In this document: one piece after another, positions 37,869 through 49,800 of the stretch | How positions within the stretch are numbered: the first letter of the stretch is position 1 | Layout: every line of letters starts with the position of its first letter | From: Sternotherus odoratus | Taxonomy: Eukaryota; Chordata; Testudines; Kinosternidae | Assembly: GCA_032164245.1 (NCBI GenBank) | Contig: JAVMKO010000018.1 | Location: 620,001-684,000 of the forward strand | Direction: 5' to 3' | Length of the DNA: 64,000 nucleotides | Position numbers and translations under genes: made by a program | The notes under the pieces: model-generated | Told to the model about the DNA's origin: nothing | The model's input: only the letters and a program-made list of their open reading frames with translations | Databases searched by the model: none

Positions 37869-38792
37869 AGAGGACAATCCACAGGTATTTTTGTGAACCA
37901 GACCAGCTGCTCATGTACCATATTTTGCACACACAGCTTCAATTCATTGATCTGTACAGCTGGAGATTTCAACTGCTAGATGTTTACTCTGCATTTTCCA
38001 TCAGTTGTCCTAAAATTCTGCCCTTCCTCCAAAACCCTCTGTGCCCAGCTCTGCCGTCCCCTGTACTCTCTGGGACTGTAAACCCATTAATTTCACAGCC
38101 ATTTTTGTTTGCTTCTGAGCTGACATGAAACTGAAGAGCTTTGGAGGGAGCTGACAACATGAATCTTTTATATTTGGACTAATCAATTAAAAGGCCATTA
38201 TAGCAGGAAATGCCAGGATGTTAGATAGCCAAACAAATCTGTATTTATGCCCTTCTGCCTGGAATTCCTCACTTACTATTTACCATCACACTCTGAGTAA
38301 TCTTTCCTTTTATCCACACTCGAAAGAAAGGTTTTGCTGTATGTAAAACACAAGGCATTTTGGAAGGAAGGGTATTTCTAATTCCTCTTGGTATCTAACC
38401 TGGCCAGATTTCTAACGGCACGCAGTAAACGACACCAGTTTTTAAACATCCTTTATAGACTTCAGAAGGTTGGGTTTGTTTTCTTCTTCCTCCCCATGTT
38501 ATTACACAACCCACCTCTCTAACTCACAGAGAGAGCCCGGCCATGAGGGTCTAACAGCAGTGGTTTCCATGGCAACAGTGACTAGCTGAAGCATGATTTC
38601 TTTTTCACCAGTTGAGATGGTTCAAGTAGCCATTAAACGTTATTGTAGTATATAGAACAAGCAGCACAAATTCTGACAAATCAATGGGACACACACTTTT
38701 ATCGCACACAATATGCCTCATTCCTCACTGCTAGTTTGAAACTAGCCATATCAGTCACTGTCTACTGATTTTCACATCCAAGAGCAATCTAG
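37869..38792. other. Unassigned DNA with one X-box-like site
   Basis: No gene or repeat is recognised. The only distinct motif is the near-palindromic site at 38563-38576, listed separately. Confidence 0.35.
38563..38576. promoter_or_regulatory. RFX X-box-like motif
   Basis: GTTTCCATGGCAAC differs by one base from the symmetrical GTTGCCATGGCAAC, and fits the X-box consensus bound by RFX factors. It lies far from any recognisable promoter, so any role would be as a distal element. A single 14-bp match can occur by chance. Confidence 0.35.
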
Positions 38793-38880
38793 GGGGCAGA
38801 TCCTCAAGGAGTGTAAATTGTCATCGTTTCATTTAAGTCAATGGAGCTATGAGAGTTTACACCCTCCTAGGATCTGTCCC
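38793..38880. repeat. Palindromic MITE-like element
   Basis: The left end 'ggggcagatcctcaaggagt' mirrors the right end 'accctcctaggatctgtccc' as imperfect inverted repeats, with a 'gtcaatggagct' centre. Short palindromes of this layout are dispersed in amniote genomes; another family member is at 59327-59412. Confidence 0.6.
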
Positions 38881-39761
38881 TACATAATTAAAACACTGTA
38901 AATACTGTCAAATCTATCCACGAACTAGAGCAACTGAGCTCAAAGAGGACCTGTAAACATTAAATTACATATTTTCCAAAACATACACGATCCTGCAGCT
39001 TTCCACCTATGCTTACCCTAGTCTCTGACTGGATGCCAACCAGGTGTCTCACCTATGCTAGATTTTTCCTTTTATTTTATTTCCGAATGACTGTACCTGT
39101 CCTGAAAGCCAGGGAGTAACAGTGCACCTCAATCCTCCATTCAGAACCTCTCACTAGTCTAGTCCTGACATATACCCCATCCCCAAATCTAATCAGTGTC
39201 TCTCAGTTTTGACCTACTGGATTCCCTGCTACTCCAGTCAAGGAAAAAACACTCCAATCCCCCCAACTCTATGCATGAACCCTTGTGCTGTCCTGTATTT
39301 ATGCCTCAAATTTCCAGTGTTCTCTGTGACACACATCATTGCCAATGCACCTCCATTTCAACCCATAAACACTTTCATTTTACATAGTAGCTGGAATTTT
39401 GAGGAAGATTTTGCCACTTACAGGACCTTCTCTTTAATGTGTTCACCTTTTATAAAGGTTAAGTCAGACTGAATTCTGATGGTCTTTTCCTTCTTTGGAA
39501 CAATAAACCCTCTGTCTGTGCCGAAGACGGTGCTGATATGTCATTAATCTTTTCTGAGTTTATGAGCAGTGGATATTCCCCCATACTTTCAAACCTCCTG
39601 TGAATCATTACTTAAGTGGCAATTATTGACCTCTTAATTTAATAGGGAGTACATTGTTATGTAATTACAGAGCAAATAAATATGTGATTATTTCTGCATT
39701 CTAAACTAAAGGGAGGTTACAACATTGTAATTACACGTAAGAGTTCCATTGTGTGCAATTA
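38881..39761. other. Unassigned DNA
   Basis: No gene or repeat recognised; frames under 90 codons without motifs. Confidence 0.35.
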
Positions 39762-40910
39762 CCCTGTAATCTGCACCACAACATCATTATTCAAAAAGGG
39801 CCAACAGGATGACATGGGTAACTATAGTCCAGTTAGCCTGACATCAATCCCAGGCAAAATAATGAAAAAGCTGATATGGGATCCAATTAATAAAGAATTA
39901 AAGGATAGGAATATAATTAATATGAGTCGGCATGGCTTTATGAAAATAGGTCTTGGCAAACAAACCTGATTTCATTCTTTGAGGAGATTACAAGTTGGTT
40001 GATAAAGGTAATTGCAAAGCTGTAATATACGTAGACTTAGACTTTTGTAAGGTGTTTGATTTAGGACTGCTTGGCATTCTGATTAAAAAATTGTAATATA
40101 CAATATCAATAAAGGACACATTAAATGGATTGCGAACTGGCTGACAGATCCCGAAAAGTAGACGATGATTGGTGAATCATCATTAAATAGGCAGAATCAC
40201 CCTAGAATTGGGGTGTTTCGTGTGGGGTTCTGCAGCCATCAGTACTAGACCCAATGCTATTCAATAGTTTCATTAATGATCTGGGAGTAGATAGGAGATT
40301 ACTACTGACAAAATTTGCAATGACAAAGATTTGTGGAATTGTAAATAATGATGTTGACAGGACAGTCATACAAAGTACTCTGGGCCACTTGGTAAACTGG
40401 ACCGATTCAAATGTGTTTTAAGACAGCCAAATGCAAAGCCATACGTCTAGGAACAAGAAGTGCAGGCCACACTTACAGAATGGGGGACCGACTCTTGGAA
40501 AGCAGGGACTCTGAAAAAGATTCAGGGGTCATAGAGGACAAACAGCTGAAAATGAGCTTCCAGCACAGACTAGCGAGTAGGAGTAAAGAGGTGATTTTAT
40601 CTCTGTATATGGCATTGATGAGAGCAATCCTGGAAAAGTACATACAGTTCTGGTGCCCACTTTCTTAAAAGGATGTTGAAAAATTGAAAAGGATGCAGAA
40701 AACGGCCACAAAAATTATCTGAGGGCTAGAGAGTGCCTTATAGTTAGAGACTTAAAGAGCTCAATCCGTTTATTTGATCAAAAAGATTGAGCAGTGACTT
40801 GTTTATAGTATGTAAATACTTGAATGAGGAGAAAATACTGGGTATTAAAAGGATCTCTAATCTAGCAAAAAAAGGCATAACAAGATCCCGTGGCTGGAAT
40901 CTAGCCCCCC
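39762..40910 (+). mobile_element. CR1 LINE, degenerate ORF2 (reverse transcriptase)
   Basis: A sense CR1-group copy. Near the start a frame reads LFKKGQQDDMGNYSPVSLTS, matching the RT motif 'FKKG...GNYRPVSLTS' of CR1 ORF2. Later blocks, in shifting frames, match the 'HGF' turn, 'LDPMLFN-FINDLG' upstream of the catalytic box, and 'QFWCPLS'. Stops and frameshifts are scattered through it. Neither the 5' part (ORF1, endonuclease) nor a clear 3' tail is present. It encodes no active enzyme. Confidence 0.82.
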
Positions 40911-41363
40911 ACGAACACCTCCAAGGTCAGCAACTCAGCTCTCTTTCCTGGCAGTTTATCCCAGTGGCCCACAGTGTTCACACTTTTAGATCCATCAGGA
41001 ATTCCATCCTGATTCCTTTAAAAGAAAAGCCATGTAATTCATTTTGCCCCTCTCAGCAATATAGAAACACATCATATACAGAGCATACAGAGAGAGAGAG
41101 AGATGGACAGAGAACCACTGGAGAGTATAAAAAGATGAGTAATAATACCCAGCATATACTAATATAATACATACTTTCAATCAGCAAGAGATATAACAGC
41201 ATTAGCTACTTGATTCCAAAACACTGTCACTGAGGAAAGTACAATAAAACATTGCACCTGTGCAAGAACGCACAACAGAAAGATGGTATTCCTGCATCGA
41301 AGTACATTCTCCCCCTCTCTTGCACACACAGACGCACACACAGACAGAGGCATATGCAAACGA
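40911..41363. other. Unassigned DNA before a microsatellite
   Basis: No gene recognised. It contains short GA and CA runs near 41090 and 41322-41342. Confidence 0.35.
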
Positions 41364-41371
41364 TCTCTCTG

Positions 41372-41409
<38 letters not shown>
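41364..41409. repeat. (CT)n-(CA)n compound microsatellite
   Basis: A CT run is followed directly by about eight CA units. It accounts for the overlapping short frames around it rich in Thr/His on one strand and Cys/Val on the other. Confidence 0.92.
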
Positions 41410-42185
41410 CCCTGCTTCCCATCACACAGAGAACTGAGGTCTCTCAGAGTGTGAGTGTGCAGCTACTTTTTGGCGTTTTTAGACTCCATTGCTTGGTTCG
41501 GGAGTCTGTGTAGTATGTTTTGAGTTTTTTAAGTCACAAAGCTGGTGGTAAAATGCTTTTTCTATCATTTTTCCTTTAGGACTGTTCTTTTTCATCCTTG
41601 ACAGTCATTCTTTCCCATTCACCCCATCCATGTGGGAGTTCTTTATTACCCAAGGAAACAGAGGATGTCCACTAGTGAGGGGGGGAATAAATCATTGTTC
41701 TCAGCTAAATGGAGTAGTGCAGATCTGCTAAAAGTGCTGCCTTTTATCAACAGTGCAAATAATGAAGATTCCATGCACTGAGGACAATGCAATGAGCCGC
41801 TGCACTATTGATGGGGTATTTGTAGAATTCCATGAGTTATGTTTCAAAACTAGCCTCTATTAAAGATGCAGAATCCTTTTTCAGAAGCAAAAGATTAATA
41901 CTGCTCTCCAAATAATTTAGAAGTTTTCCCCGTTAGGGATAAAAGCAAAAAGATCTAAAAGCAGGATCTCTTGGTTATCATTCCTCTTTCAAATAATCAC
42001 CACATTCTATTGAATCTAGATGATTATATCTCTTGTGTATGTGTAATTGAGCATGGATTATGAGAGAGTGTGCATGTGGGTGTGTAAGAAAGGATCAAGG
42101 TAAATGTGTGAAACACTGCACAGGAATGAGTTTGTAAATGAGTGCGGCTGTGCACATGTGGAAGTATTTTTTAGTATATATGGAA
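41410..42185. other. Unassigned DNA
   Basis: No gene or clear repeat recognised. TG-rich text near 42035-42095 is low complexity. Confidence 0.35.
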
Positions 42186-42510
42186 GATAATTTCTACATT
42201 GGAGCAGACCATCTAGTCTTGTATCCTATGTCTCAAGGTAGCCAGCACCAGATGCTTTGCAGGAAGGTTCAAGAAACCTTGCAGTAGGTAGAGATGAAAT
42301 AATCTGCCCCTCATGAAAGTCTAATCCCAGTCCCTAGTAGTTAAAGACTGGCTTTAAACCCTAACGCTGGAAGGTTTATGTCTATTCCATGGGCATGTAT
42401 ATGGTTTACCTGTTGTTTGATTATTACTTCTATTTTAAATAATAATGCTTCTGTGAATTTCACTTTCAAAGTAACTCTAGTTCAACAGTCTTTGGTTTTG
42501 CTGACGCCAG
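42186..42510 (-). mobile_element. CR1 3'-region fragment, antisense
   Basis: The plus strand 'gagcagaccatctagtcttg' then 'tatcctatgtctcaaggtag' and 'ccagcaccagatgctttgca' is the reverse complement of the CR1-group 3' end, followed by diverged 3' region sequence. The right limit is approximate. Confidence 0.6.
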
Positions 42511-43191
42511 TCACATATTGTTGTTTATCTTTTGTACATTAAAATTCTTGCAACTAATGACTTTTGTCTGAAACTTTGTTTATAATGTTCTCTAGACAGG
42601 CCATATGGATATTTTGTAAGGGGAAAAAAAGCACTCAGTGCAGAATGTATGACAGCAACTGTACACTGGAAATCAAGACGTCATTCTGCTCCTGCTGATG
42701 GGCCACAGATTCCATCTGTATGTAAGGACCGGGGTTACCAGCCCAGAAAGTACACCCTTCGGTTGTCCAATATGTCTGAGGGAGCCCGTATGTGTTTCAG
42801 CATAATATAGAGAGATCAGGCTAGTAACTGTTGTGAAGCTAGAGTTGCTTTCCCCTCCTCCCCCACTTATTTTTTTCCCCTCTCTCTCCATCACCATCCA
42901 TCCATTAAGTAAAACAATTTACAGAGAAATAGGCCCTCTGCAGAATGTTAAAAAGATTCTTTGGAGGAAGCCTACACAAGATTAGCTTCAAAAATACATT
43001 TCATCTTTATTAAAACACCTGCATGGGAGGCCAATCATTTTTAGTATTATATTAAAAAAGGATTTCTAATGCTTTCAGCAGCTTAATGGAGTCAAGAGCT
43101 AAGGGACAGTGGTGAGCTAGCAGAGTTTAAAACAGTCATTAACTTTTGAAAATTAACTAATCCGCTAACGTGTAGTCACTGCACATAGATG
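42511..43191. other. Unassigned DNA
   Basis: Nothing recognised; a C/T-rich run lies near 42850-42900. Confidence 0.35.
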
Positions 43192-43290
43192 ACCGAGTGG
43201 GCTAGAGTTCTGATGACAGGAATCCACACTCTGCCAGCCATTCACTTGGGCAGTCACTTGACCCATCCATAAAAGGGGGCTTGTCAGACC
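43192..43290 (+). repeat. MIR-like SINE relic
   Basis: 'gagtgggctagagttctgat', 'actctgccagccattcactt', 'gggcagtcacttgaccc' and 'ccataaaagggg' follow in MIR order ('tctgccac... gggcaagtcact... ctgtaaaatggg'). It is diverged, so the call is tentative. Confidence 0.45.
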
Positions 43291-45069
43291 TTCTTCCCCA
43301 GTGCAGGTCAATCTTTCACTGTCTTTCAGGGTGGAAAGCCATCGGAGTATTTTTATATTTGGTAGTTGCAGTGGCAACACTGTGCTGAGATGCCAATTGA
43401 CACCAGCTGTGGTGCAGAGTTTGTGATGGGAACAGTGTCCACCACAAACTGGACAGCAGGGCGACTAATGACATGGGCTGGTTCCGAACCCGGGATCCCA
43501 TTACTAAGCCACGTTCCCTTGCTGGAAATAAAGACTCTAAATGCCCAATGGAAGCAAGATCAAAATCAGGTTCTTAATTTTGTAACTTTTCCTTGAAGTG
43601 ACGTCACTGAAAAGCGGAACATTCACCAAAATCTGTGATAGGGCAGAACATCTGATGTCAGTGAAAGTGTTTTACTGGCTTATTCTCTGCAACGGTTTGC
43701 AGAGAATGCATGAGGAGAACACCTTTATTAGGGCGTAAAGAGGAATGGTCTATAAACCTACACGAAAAAAAGCACAGTACATTTTACAATGAAATACAAT
43801 GAAAATAAAATTGTAAGTGAAAACTAGACAGCAGCAGCTACTGTGTTTGCTCAGGTCAGAAATGTAAACTAGTATTTCAAACTCATGAAATGTATCAATT
43901 CTCAGGTCCACATTTTTTACACTACCAGAAGCAGGAGATACCCCTATAGAATTTTCCACTGAAATTAGTTCATAATGTAGATTGTGACAATTGTATTTAG
44001 GAAGAAAAAAACAGCGTAAAACAGGACAGAAATAAATCCCTCTCCATGACTGCATTCCTCCCCCCCCCCCAACTTTGCAATATTTTAATCTTTGAACAAT
44101 AATACATGTCAATAAATAATCATCGGTGACACATGAAATGTTAAAAGCTTTTCCGGTAATGCATCTCTTCACTTGAATTCTACTTATGCTGTAATGGATT
44201 CTTTTATTCTATTTTTTATATGCACATTTTTACATATATTTTAAAACCCGTGGGTTCAAATATACCTTATTACATTTTAAAGCCTTTGGATTGTAGCACA
44301 GAAATGTTCTGCACTATAAAACAGAGCATAGTTGAGGTTTGATAGGTTTACTTCTATTATCTACCCCACAAAACACTTTCTAAATGCCATTAAAATTTAG
44401 CATACACCATAATAACCAGGCTGCATTTGTTTCATGTTTAAGTCAATTGCCTTCCAAGTTTTATCTCTCCAAATACATTGGATCAAATAAAGTTGAGAAA
44501 AGGATTGTGGAAGACCTAATTGTTACAGCATGCAATCTTAGAAGCAGAAGTTTATTTAGTTCAATTAGAAGAGTGGGTGCCCATCTCCAACCAAATGGGA
44601 ATGTTCTAGAATCTTCAATCTATGCCAGTCGGATTGGCTTTTGTTTTACAAATCACCATATTGACATGCACAGACGAATGTGCTATAGTGCAGGAGATAA
44701 TCTTAGGGGCTAGGCTTGGCAACTTTGGGGAAGCTCAACAACCCAGAAGAGACATGATTAATAAAATCCTATTCTTTAACAACATTAAGTGCGTCTCATC
44801 TCAGACACTCAGGCACACGTCACTGGGTGATTGTAAGAGTCTGCACAGGCTATTGTGCATAATTCCCCAGGCCGAGGACTACACATAACACATCACCCCG
44901 AGAGTACACAAGTGCCTGACTCGCACATGCCAAATGCTTAGATAATTTAGGCATCCAGTCTGTAAAATGCTTTTCATGGGAGGTCCTCTACCCTGTGTGA
45001 ATCCCCACTGACTCTCATTACTCCATGTGGGTGTGAGTCTGCCGGCACAATCAGAAAGGATGATCAGGC
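43291..45069. other. Unassigned AT-rich DNA
   Basis: Frames of 140 codons (43750-44172, minus) and 109 codons (44384-44713, plus) have no conserved motif, no obvious splice context and no composition change. They are treated as chance. A poly-C run lies near 44061. Confidence 0.35.
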
Positions 45070-45180
45070 CTTAGACCATATGCTCTTCAGGGCAGGGACC
45101 ATGAACTGACCCTAACACAATGGCACCTTGGCCCCATGAGAGCTTTCAAAACCACTGTAGAACAAACAATACTAATACTA
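45070..45180 (+). repeat. L2-type LINE 3'-end-like repeat
   Basis: 'catatgctcttcagggcagg' then 'gacc...aatggcaccttgg', ending 'acaatactaatacta', has the layout of an L2-like tail. Diverged. Confidence 0.45.
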
Positions 45181-46707
45181 CACCCACAGCAACCAACCCA
45201 CCAAGGACCATGTGCCAAGTGCATGTGTATCACACACCGAGAATCCCACACCAAGATTCTATGTATTATGAACTAAGAAACACACGCCAGGGGTTGAATC
45301 TCTCTGAGATTATGAATCTACCATTATGACAATAAACACAGAATAAGATTCTCAGGGATTTGTGAGCATCTCAGCAGAGTTTATGAACCCGTTTCCTCAG
45401 GCGGGGAAAAAGGACTAGAAAGTGCTTTATCTTAGCTAACTCACAGAACTGAACGTATGTGATTTCAATTAGTTCGAACAGCAGCCTTGGCTGCGCAAAT
45501 TCAGCTGTTTTACCTTTACCTGAATTAGATTGGAAAAATGTATGTTACAGGATTCCTTTGTTCCTCCAGCACATTCGTAACATTTGCATTTGTTCTTTCC
45601 CCATAGTTTTACTCTAATTCTAATGCTAATGCTGAGAGAAAGCTGAAGAGTCTTTAGTGTATTTAATTTAGTTCAAAGCAATAAATCCTGCAATCTGTAC
45701 CAAAAGGTGCAGATTTGGCATAAATAGTATCCTGAGCAGAGCCAAAGGGTTAGGATCCCAGCACTGGTGTCATTTGCAATTTAGCAATCTTTGCCTACGA
45801 ACTGTGCACAGAGCAAACTGAAGTGTAAACATCCTAATACGATCTGACAGAAGGAAAGTAAAAACAAACATAATAAATCAAATTGAACGGCTATTATGAT
45901 GTAAAGTTCGGGTTTGTGCCTCTTTTATGTCAAGGGAGCTTACAGCCAGGCTCTTTTCGTTTTACCTGGGGCTCTGTTCTTCACAGCAAATTGGACCTTT
46001 CGCTCTGAAAGAAATAATTACTCTCTGAGGAGCAGGGAGCTGGTCATGAATGCTGATATGACATCCAATGTCACCTTGCCAGTCAAAGGAGGACTACGAT
46101 GCCGGAGTTTGGGCTCTGTCCAAATGCCGATTTCTCTCTCATAATGGAGGTCACCTCTCCATAGAATTTGTTGACTATCTCCAAAATGACAAGGAAGAAA
46201 GCTCCTGTCAGCATTTTTTTTTGGGGGGGGAAGAGGAAAAGATTGCAAAGGGAGGACAGAAATGGGGAAACACAGACAAAGGTCACTTTTTGCATCAATG
46301 GAAAAAAACCCGACATACAGCAGGGTCCAAATTAACTTCTGGAGACAATAATCCAGATAGATCAGTTTGCAGAAAAACAGACTCCATTTTCAATTTCGGG
46401 AGGGTAATTTGCAGATAAAGTTCAGTGATCCAACAGCTAAACTGGCTGGACATCACAGTCTAATTTCATCACTAAAAATTGCACTTTGTGTACAGTCTGT
46501 AGTTTGTGCTTCAAGTGCCTTTATTTTTAAATCAATAAACTCTTGTGCCAAATTGCCTGAGAAAACAAAAATATTTGTAGTAACAACATTTAAGAAGCTT
46601 TCTTGGAAAAACTCTAGTTTTGTTTTAGAATTGAATGCTGCTATTAGCCGTTGGGTGAAATGTGTCAAATCTCTTATCTCTTGGTGGAGCAGTGCCATTA
46701 TAAATCC
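45181..46707. other. Unassigned DNA
   Basis: Frames up to 139 codons (46367-46786) lack motifs, and the longest runs into the MITE-like palindrome at 46708. No exon call is made. Confidence 0.35.
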
Positions 46708-46767
46708 CAATCCTGCACCCATTACATCAATGGCAGAACACTCATTGACTTCAGTGGTGCAGGATCA
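46708..46767. repeat. Palindromic MITE-like element
   Basis: 'caatcctgcacccattacat' at the left mirrors 'tcagtggtgcaggatc' at the right around a 'cattgact' core. This is the same general class as 30721-30782. Confidence 0.55.
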
Positions 46768-46977
46768 CAACCATCGTTACAAATAGCTTTAATGATACTA
46801 ATGTATTTTTATTATTATTTACAGAGCATCAAAATTGTGTTAGGCATTTAAATACTGGGGGCCTAGAGGTAATATTGTAATATCTAATTGGGGCCTGTAA
46901 GTAACATTCTGCAAGCTACCATTATAATTACATTTAACTGGAATAGGAAACATACAATTACCCCGGTAACATTTAAG

Positions 46978-47065
46978 ATTAGAAGTCGTGTTAGTCTGTA
47001 TCCGTAAATAAGACAAGGACGACTTTGTAAACTGGTTAGTCTCTAAGGTGCTACGAAGTCTTCCT
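46978..47065. mobile_element. Inverted Penelope-like remnant
   Basis: The first part is antisense ('gaagtcgtgttagtctgtat', 46987-47006), as in other minus-oriented copies. The following part switches to sense ('ctggttagtctctaaggtgc', 47032-47051). So two pieces of the same family lie head to head with almost no spacer. It is more diverged than the 19.7-kb palindrome and has lost the ribozyme-like core. Confidence 0.6.
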
Positions 47066-48057
47066 GGTAACATTATCTACCTCCAAAGGCAAAACTGTAA
47101 AGTTTTTAATGATAACCACTGTACAGTATTTCTATACACTAAGAAAGCATTTTACATTGTTGTTGTAAAGAATTCCATTTGCTAAAGACACAAAATGCTT
47201 TAGATTAAGCACTGTGGGGAAGAATCATATAATCCACATATGAAATGCAGCCATCTTCCAGGTGGAAAACAGAAGCTGTGAAGTAGCACACAGCAAGACA
47301 GCTTAGGACAAAAAGTGAAGAAGAGTTTGTTTTCAAACTGAAGTTAGTGGAGGAATTTAAGGAGTCATGATGTAATTACCCCAAGTAGGATCTGGCCAGG
47401 ACACTGGGATTAACACCTCTACTGACAGAGTGCTCAACACCTGTTTTAAATGTCATTCAAAATACAGCGCCTGCACAAGCCTCACCAGCACCCGTTCAGC
47501 ACCCATCCTGAGGGGAAAGAGTCACCTACTGAAGAACCTAGACAACTTCTTTCACTATTTAGGCTTTCCTTGATAACTTCCTGTATAAATACTGACCGGG
47601 CCCAACCCTGCTTTGCTTGCGATGGGAGCTTGTGAGGTCACATCCGAAAGCAGCATGGCTGCAGGAAACAAAGAAAGAAGAGCTTCAATAGCAAAATAAA
47701 ATACTGGCTTACAAGCAGCTTTTGAGCAAAACTTTGATCAGGATAATCTACAATTATTAAGCAGACCGCCTCATAATGAGTTAATGCATAAAGAACAACT
47801 ACTACACAAAAGATCCTCTTCTGGGTGCCAGGAGCAAATCCTACATCTGATGTCTGATTACAACTTCTCTCTCATGGGCTTTGAATGAGCTCTGTTTTTT
47901 GGAGTGACTTTCCCTTGATGAGCCTGTGGGTGCTCCTCAAAGTTGGGAGCTTCCAAAATTCACCTGAGCTCGTCCAGGATTAAGAACTCAATATCATGAA
48001 TAAAAAAACAACAACTAGAAATCAACATCGAAAGTAAAGATCAAGTAAAGCTCCTCT
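47066..48057. other. Unassigned DNA
   Basis: No gene or repeat recognised. Confidence 0.35.
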
Positions 48058-48260
48058 GACAGATGGTGTTCAACAAAAGGTCAATCCTTGGCTTATTCTG
48101 CTGTTCACTATTTATTAACGATCTCTCAGACACCAGCATTACAGCAAGTGTCCAGCGTTATGCAGATGCTAAAATATTATAGTATAGCTCAAGGTCGCCT
48201 ACAGGTGAACGTGATTCCAACGTGTTATCTAGTAATTTAAGGATCTGCCACAGATGAGCG
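48058..48260 (+). pseudogene. Possible non-LTR reverse-transcriptase relic
   Basis: Reading across frameshifts, the text resembles the RT stretch 'GVPQGSILG...LFINDL...YADD': 'ggtgttcaacaaaaggtcaa', then a frame giving 'LFTIY'/'FINDLSDT', then 'RYADAKIL' near 48158-48180. The second catalytic Asp of the YADD box appears as Ala. The family (L2-like, CR1 or other) cannot be set. Only about 200 bp remains. Confidence 0.4.
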
Positions 48261-49370
48261 CTAAAAGTGTAAAGAATCATATTGCATCTAATTCAGGAAA
48301 ATGTTTAGATATTGCTAATTAGTGATGCAATAATTAATGAAATCATCATCACTGCTTTAAGATTTTGGCTGAGCTAGGTCAAGTTTATATATACACATCA
48401 ACATTTAGCCACTTTCTGAACTTGCTATGAAATGTACAGAATCCTAGGAATTAGCAATGGAAAATGCCAACTAGGTTCTTTTACTCATCCCCATCTACCT
48501 GTCAGTGCACAATACCTTGCTGATCAATGCCCATAAAACTCACAAGCAAACATGACACAGAAGGTTGGTGATAAGAGTGATGAAAGGTACAACACCAAAC
48601 CTACCCCACATCCCCACTTTTCCCAGTCTCTCCCCGATCCCCACTAATTCTCCGCTGTGAAGGGACGGCCTTTAACAGGAGCTTTTCCCCAGCCAAGCAG
48701 CTGCAGTTCTAACAAGCCATTTTACAGCTAGCAGCTGCCAACTCACCCTTCTGTATTCTAGCTGATAAGTACCTGGCACATTCTCACAAGGTCCTACTTT
48801 AAAAAATAAATAAATATACTAAAAGTTATTGCAGACAATCCATCATCATGGCCAAAATCAGCCCCCGAACCAAACATGAAATCTAGTTGGTTTTCTCCAT
48901 CATAAGTGAGACACATTTTAATAGTGATGACTACATGGTTATATCCAGCGCACCAAAGAGAAAAGCTCATGGAGGAACATAACAGATGTAGGAATGAGAC
49001 AGAATAATGACAGAGATTCCCCCTATGAAATAATTGTCTAGCAGCCATGTGAAATTGTTCCTGGAGCAAAACAAATACAGCAAAAGAAAATTTTAATCTT
49101 TTCAGTGACATAGTCCTATTAACAATGGCCTGTGTTCTTCCTGTCCAAGAGCCACAGATTCATGTATCAGAAAAAAATGACCCTGTCACATTCTCCAGTA
49201 AACTTTCTTACACAAATTCTCCTGTCCCCAGTCTATAGAGTGGATTTACAATAGTACCCAGAAAGGTCTGACGGGACTTGGATTAAGCTCTCATTTGACA
49301 AGGAATTTTGCACTCCATGAACCTACCTGCATATTCTACCATATCACTGTGTCTCCTGCTTCTTGCCTTA
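48261..49370. other. Unassigned DNA
   Basis: No gene recognised; a 105-codon minus-strand frame at 48794-49111 has no motif. Confidence 0.35.
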
Positions 49371-49800
49371 CAGAGGTGAAGAACCCCAGGAATGTGTAGC
49401 AGAACCAGCCCCTGCTGTATCTATCAATGTACCTGTGATGGGACCTAACTCCTAATACCTGCAAAAGACCAGGCCAAAAGCCCAATTAGTCACACTCCAC
49501 ACCTGAGAGATGGTTGACTGATTCTTGGCCAGAGGAGGCAGAGCTAGGCATTATACGCAGACTGAGGTTGCTCAGGTGGGGAGAGACTATAGTGGGACAG
49601 GTGTCTCTGGTGGAGAGAAGCCCTGAGATAGGAAACAATGGAGGAAGGACACTACAGGAGGAAATTAGGCTCCTACAGGGGAGGGCCTGAGGCCTACAAG
49701 GGAACTACAGTGGAGCCTGAGAGAGATGGGAGGGCAATTAATTTGGATTTGTTTGTGCTGCCATGGAAGGGATTTAAGCTTTTCTGTGATGTGCTCCAAC
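49371..49800 (+). repeat. Possible unclassified dispersed repeat
   Basis: The purine-rich run 'aggaggcagagctaggcatt', 'gaggttgctcaggtgggg', 'gaggcctacaagggaactac' and 'tttgtgctgccatgg' resembles a dispersed reptile repeat that I recall without a firm class. No termini or duplications were found. Confidence 0.3.

Noticed and set aside
37437..37877. 146-codon open frame on the minus strand, Arg/Gly/Pro-rich
   Set aside because: It spans a hAT element and both its target duplications. GC-rich composition alone gives long frames on both strands.
41202..41513. Several overlapping short open frames rich in Cys/Val, Thr/His or Ser/Leu
   Set aside because: They are translations of the CT/CA microsatellite in different frames.
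43455..43515. tRNA-like B-box on the minus strand ('gttccgaacccgggatccc')
   Set aside because: No matching A-box or cloverleaf arms could be drawn; at most a SINE relic.
43750..44172. 140-codon minus-strand open frame
   Set aside because: No motif, no family resemblance, and it crosses a poly-C run encoding a Gly stretch.
44384..44713. 109-codon plus-strand open frame
   Set aside because: No motif or exon signals; length is within chance expectation for 64 kb.
46367..46786. 139-codon plus-strand open frame
   Set aside because: No conserved domain; it overlaps another frame in antisense and runs into a MITE-like palindrome.
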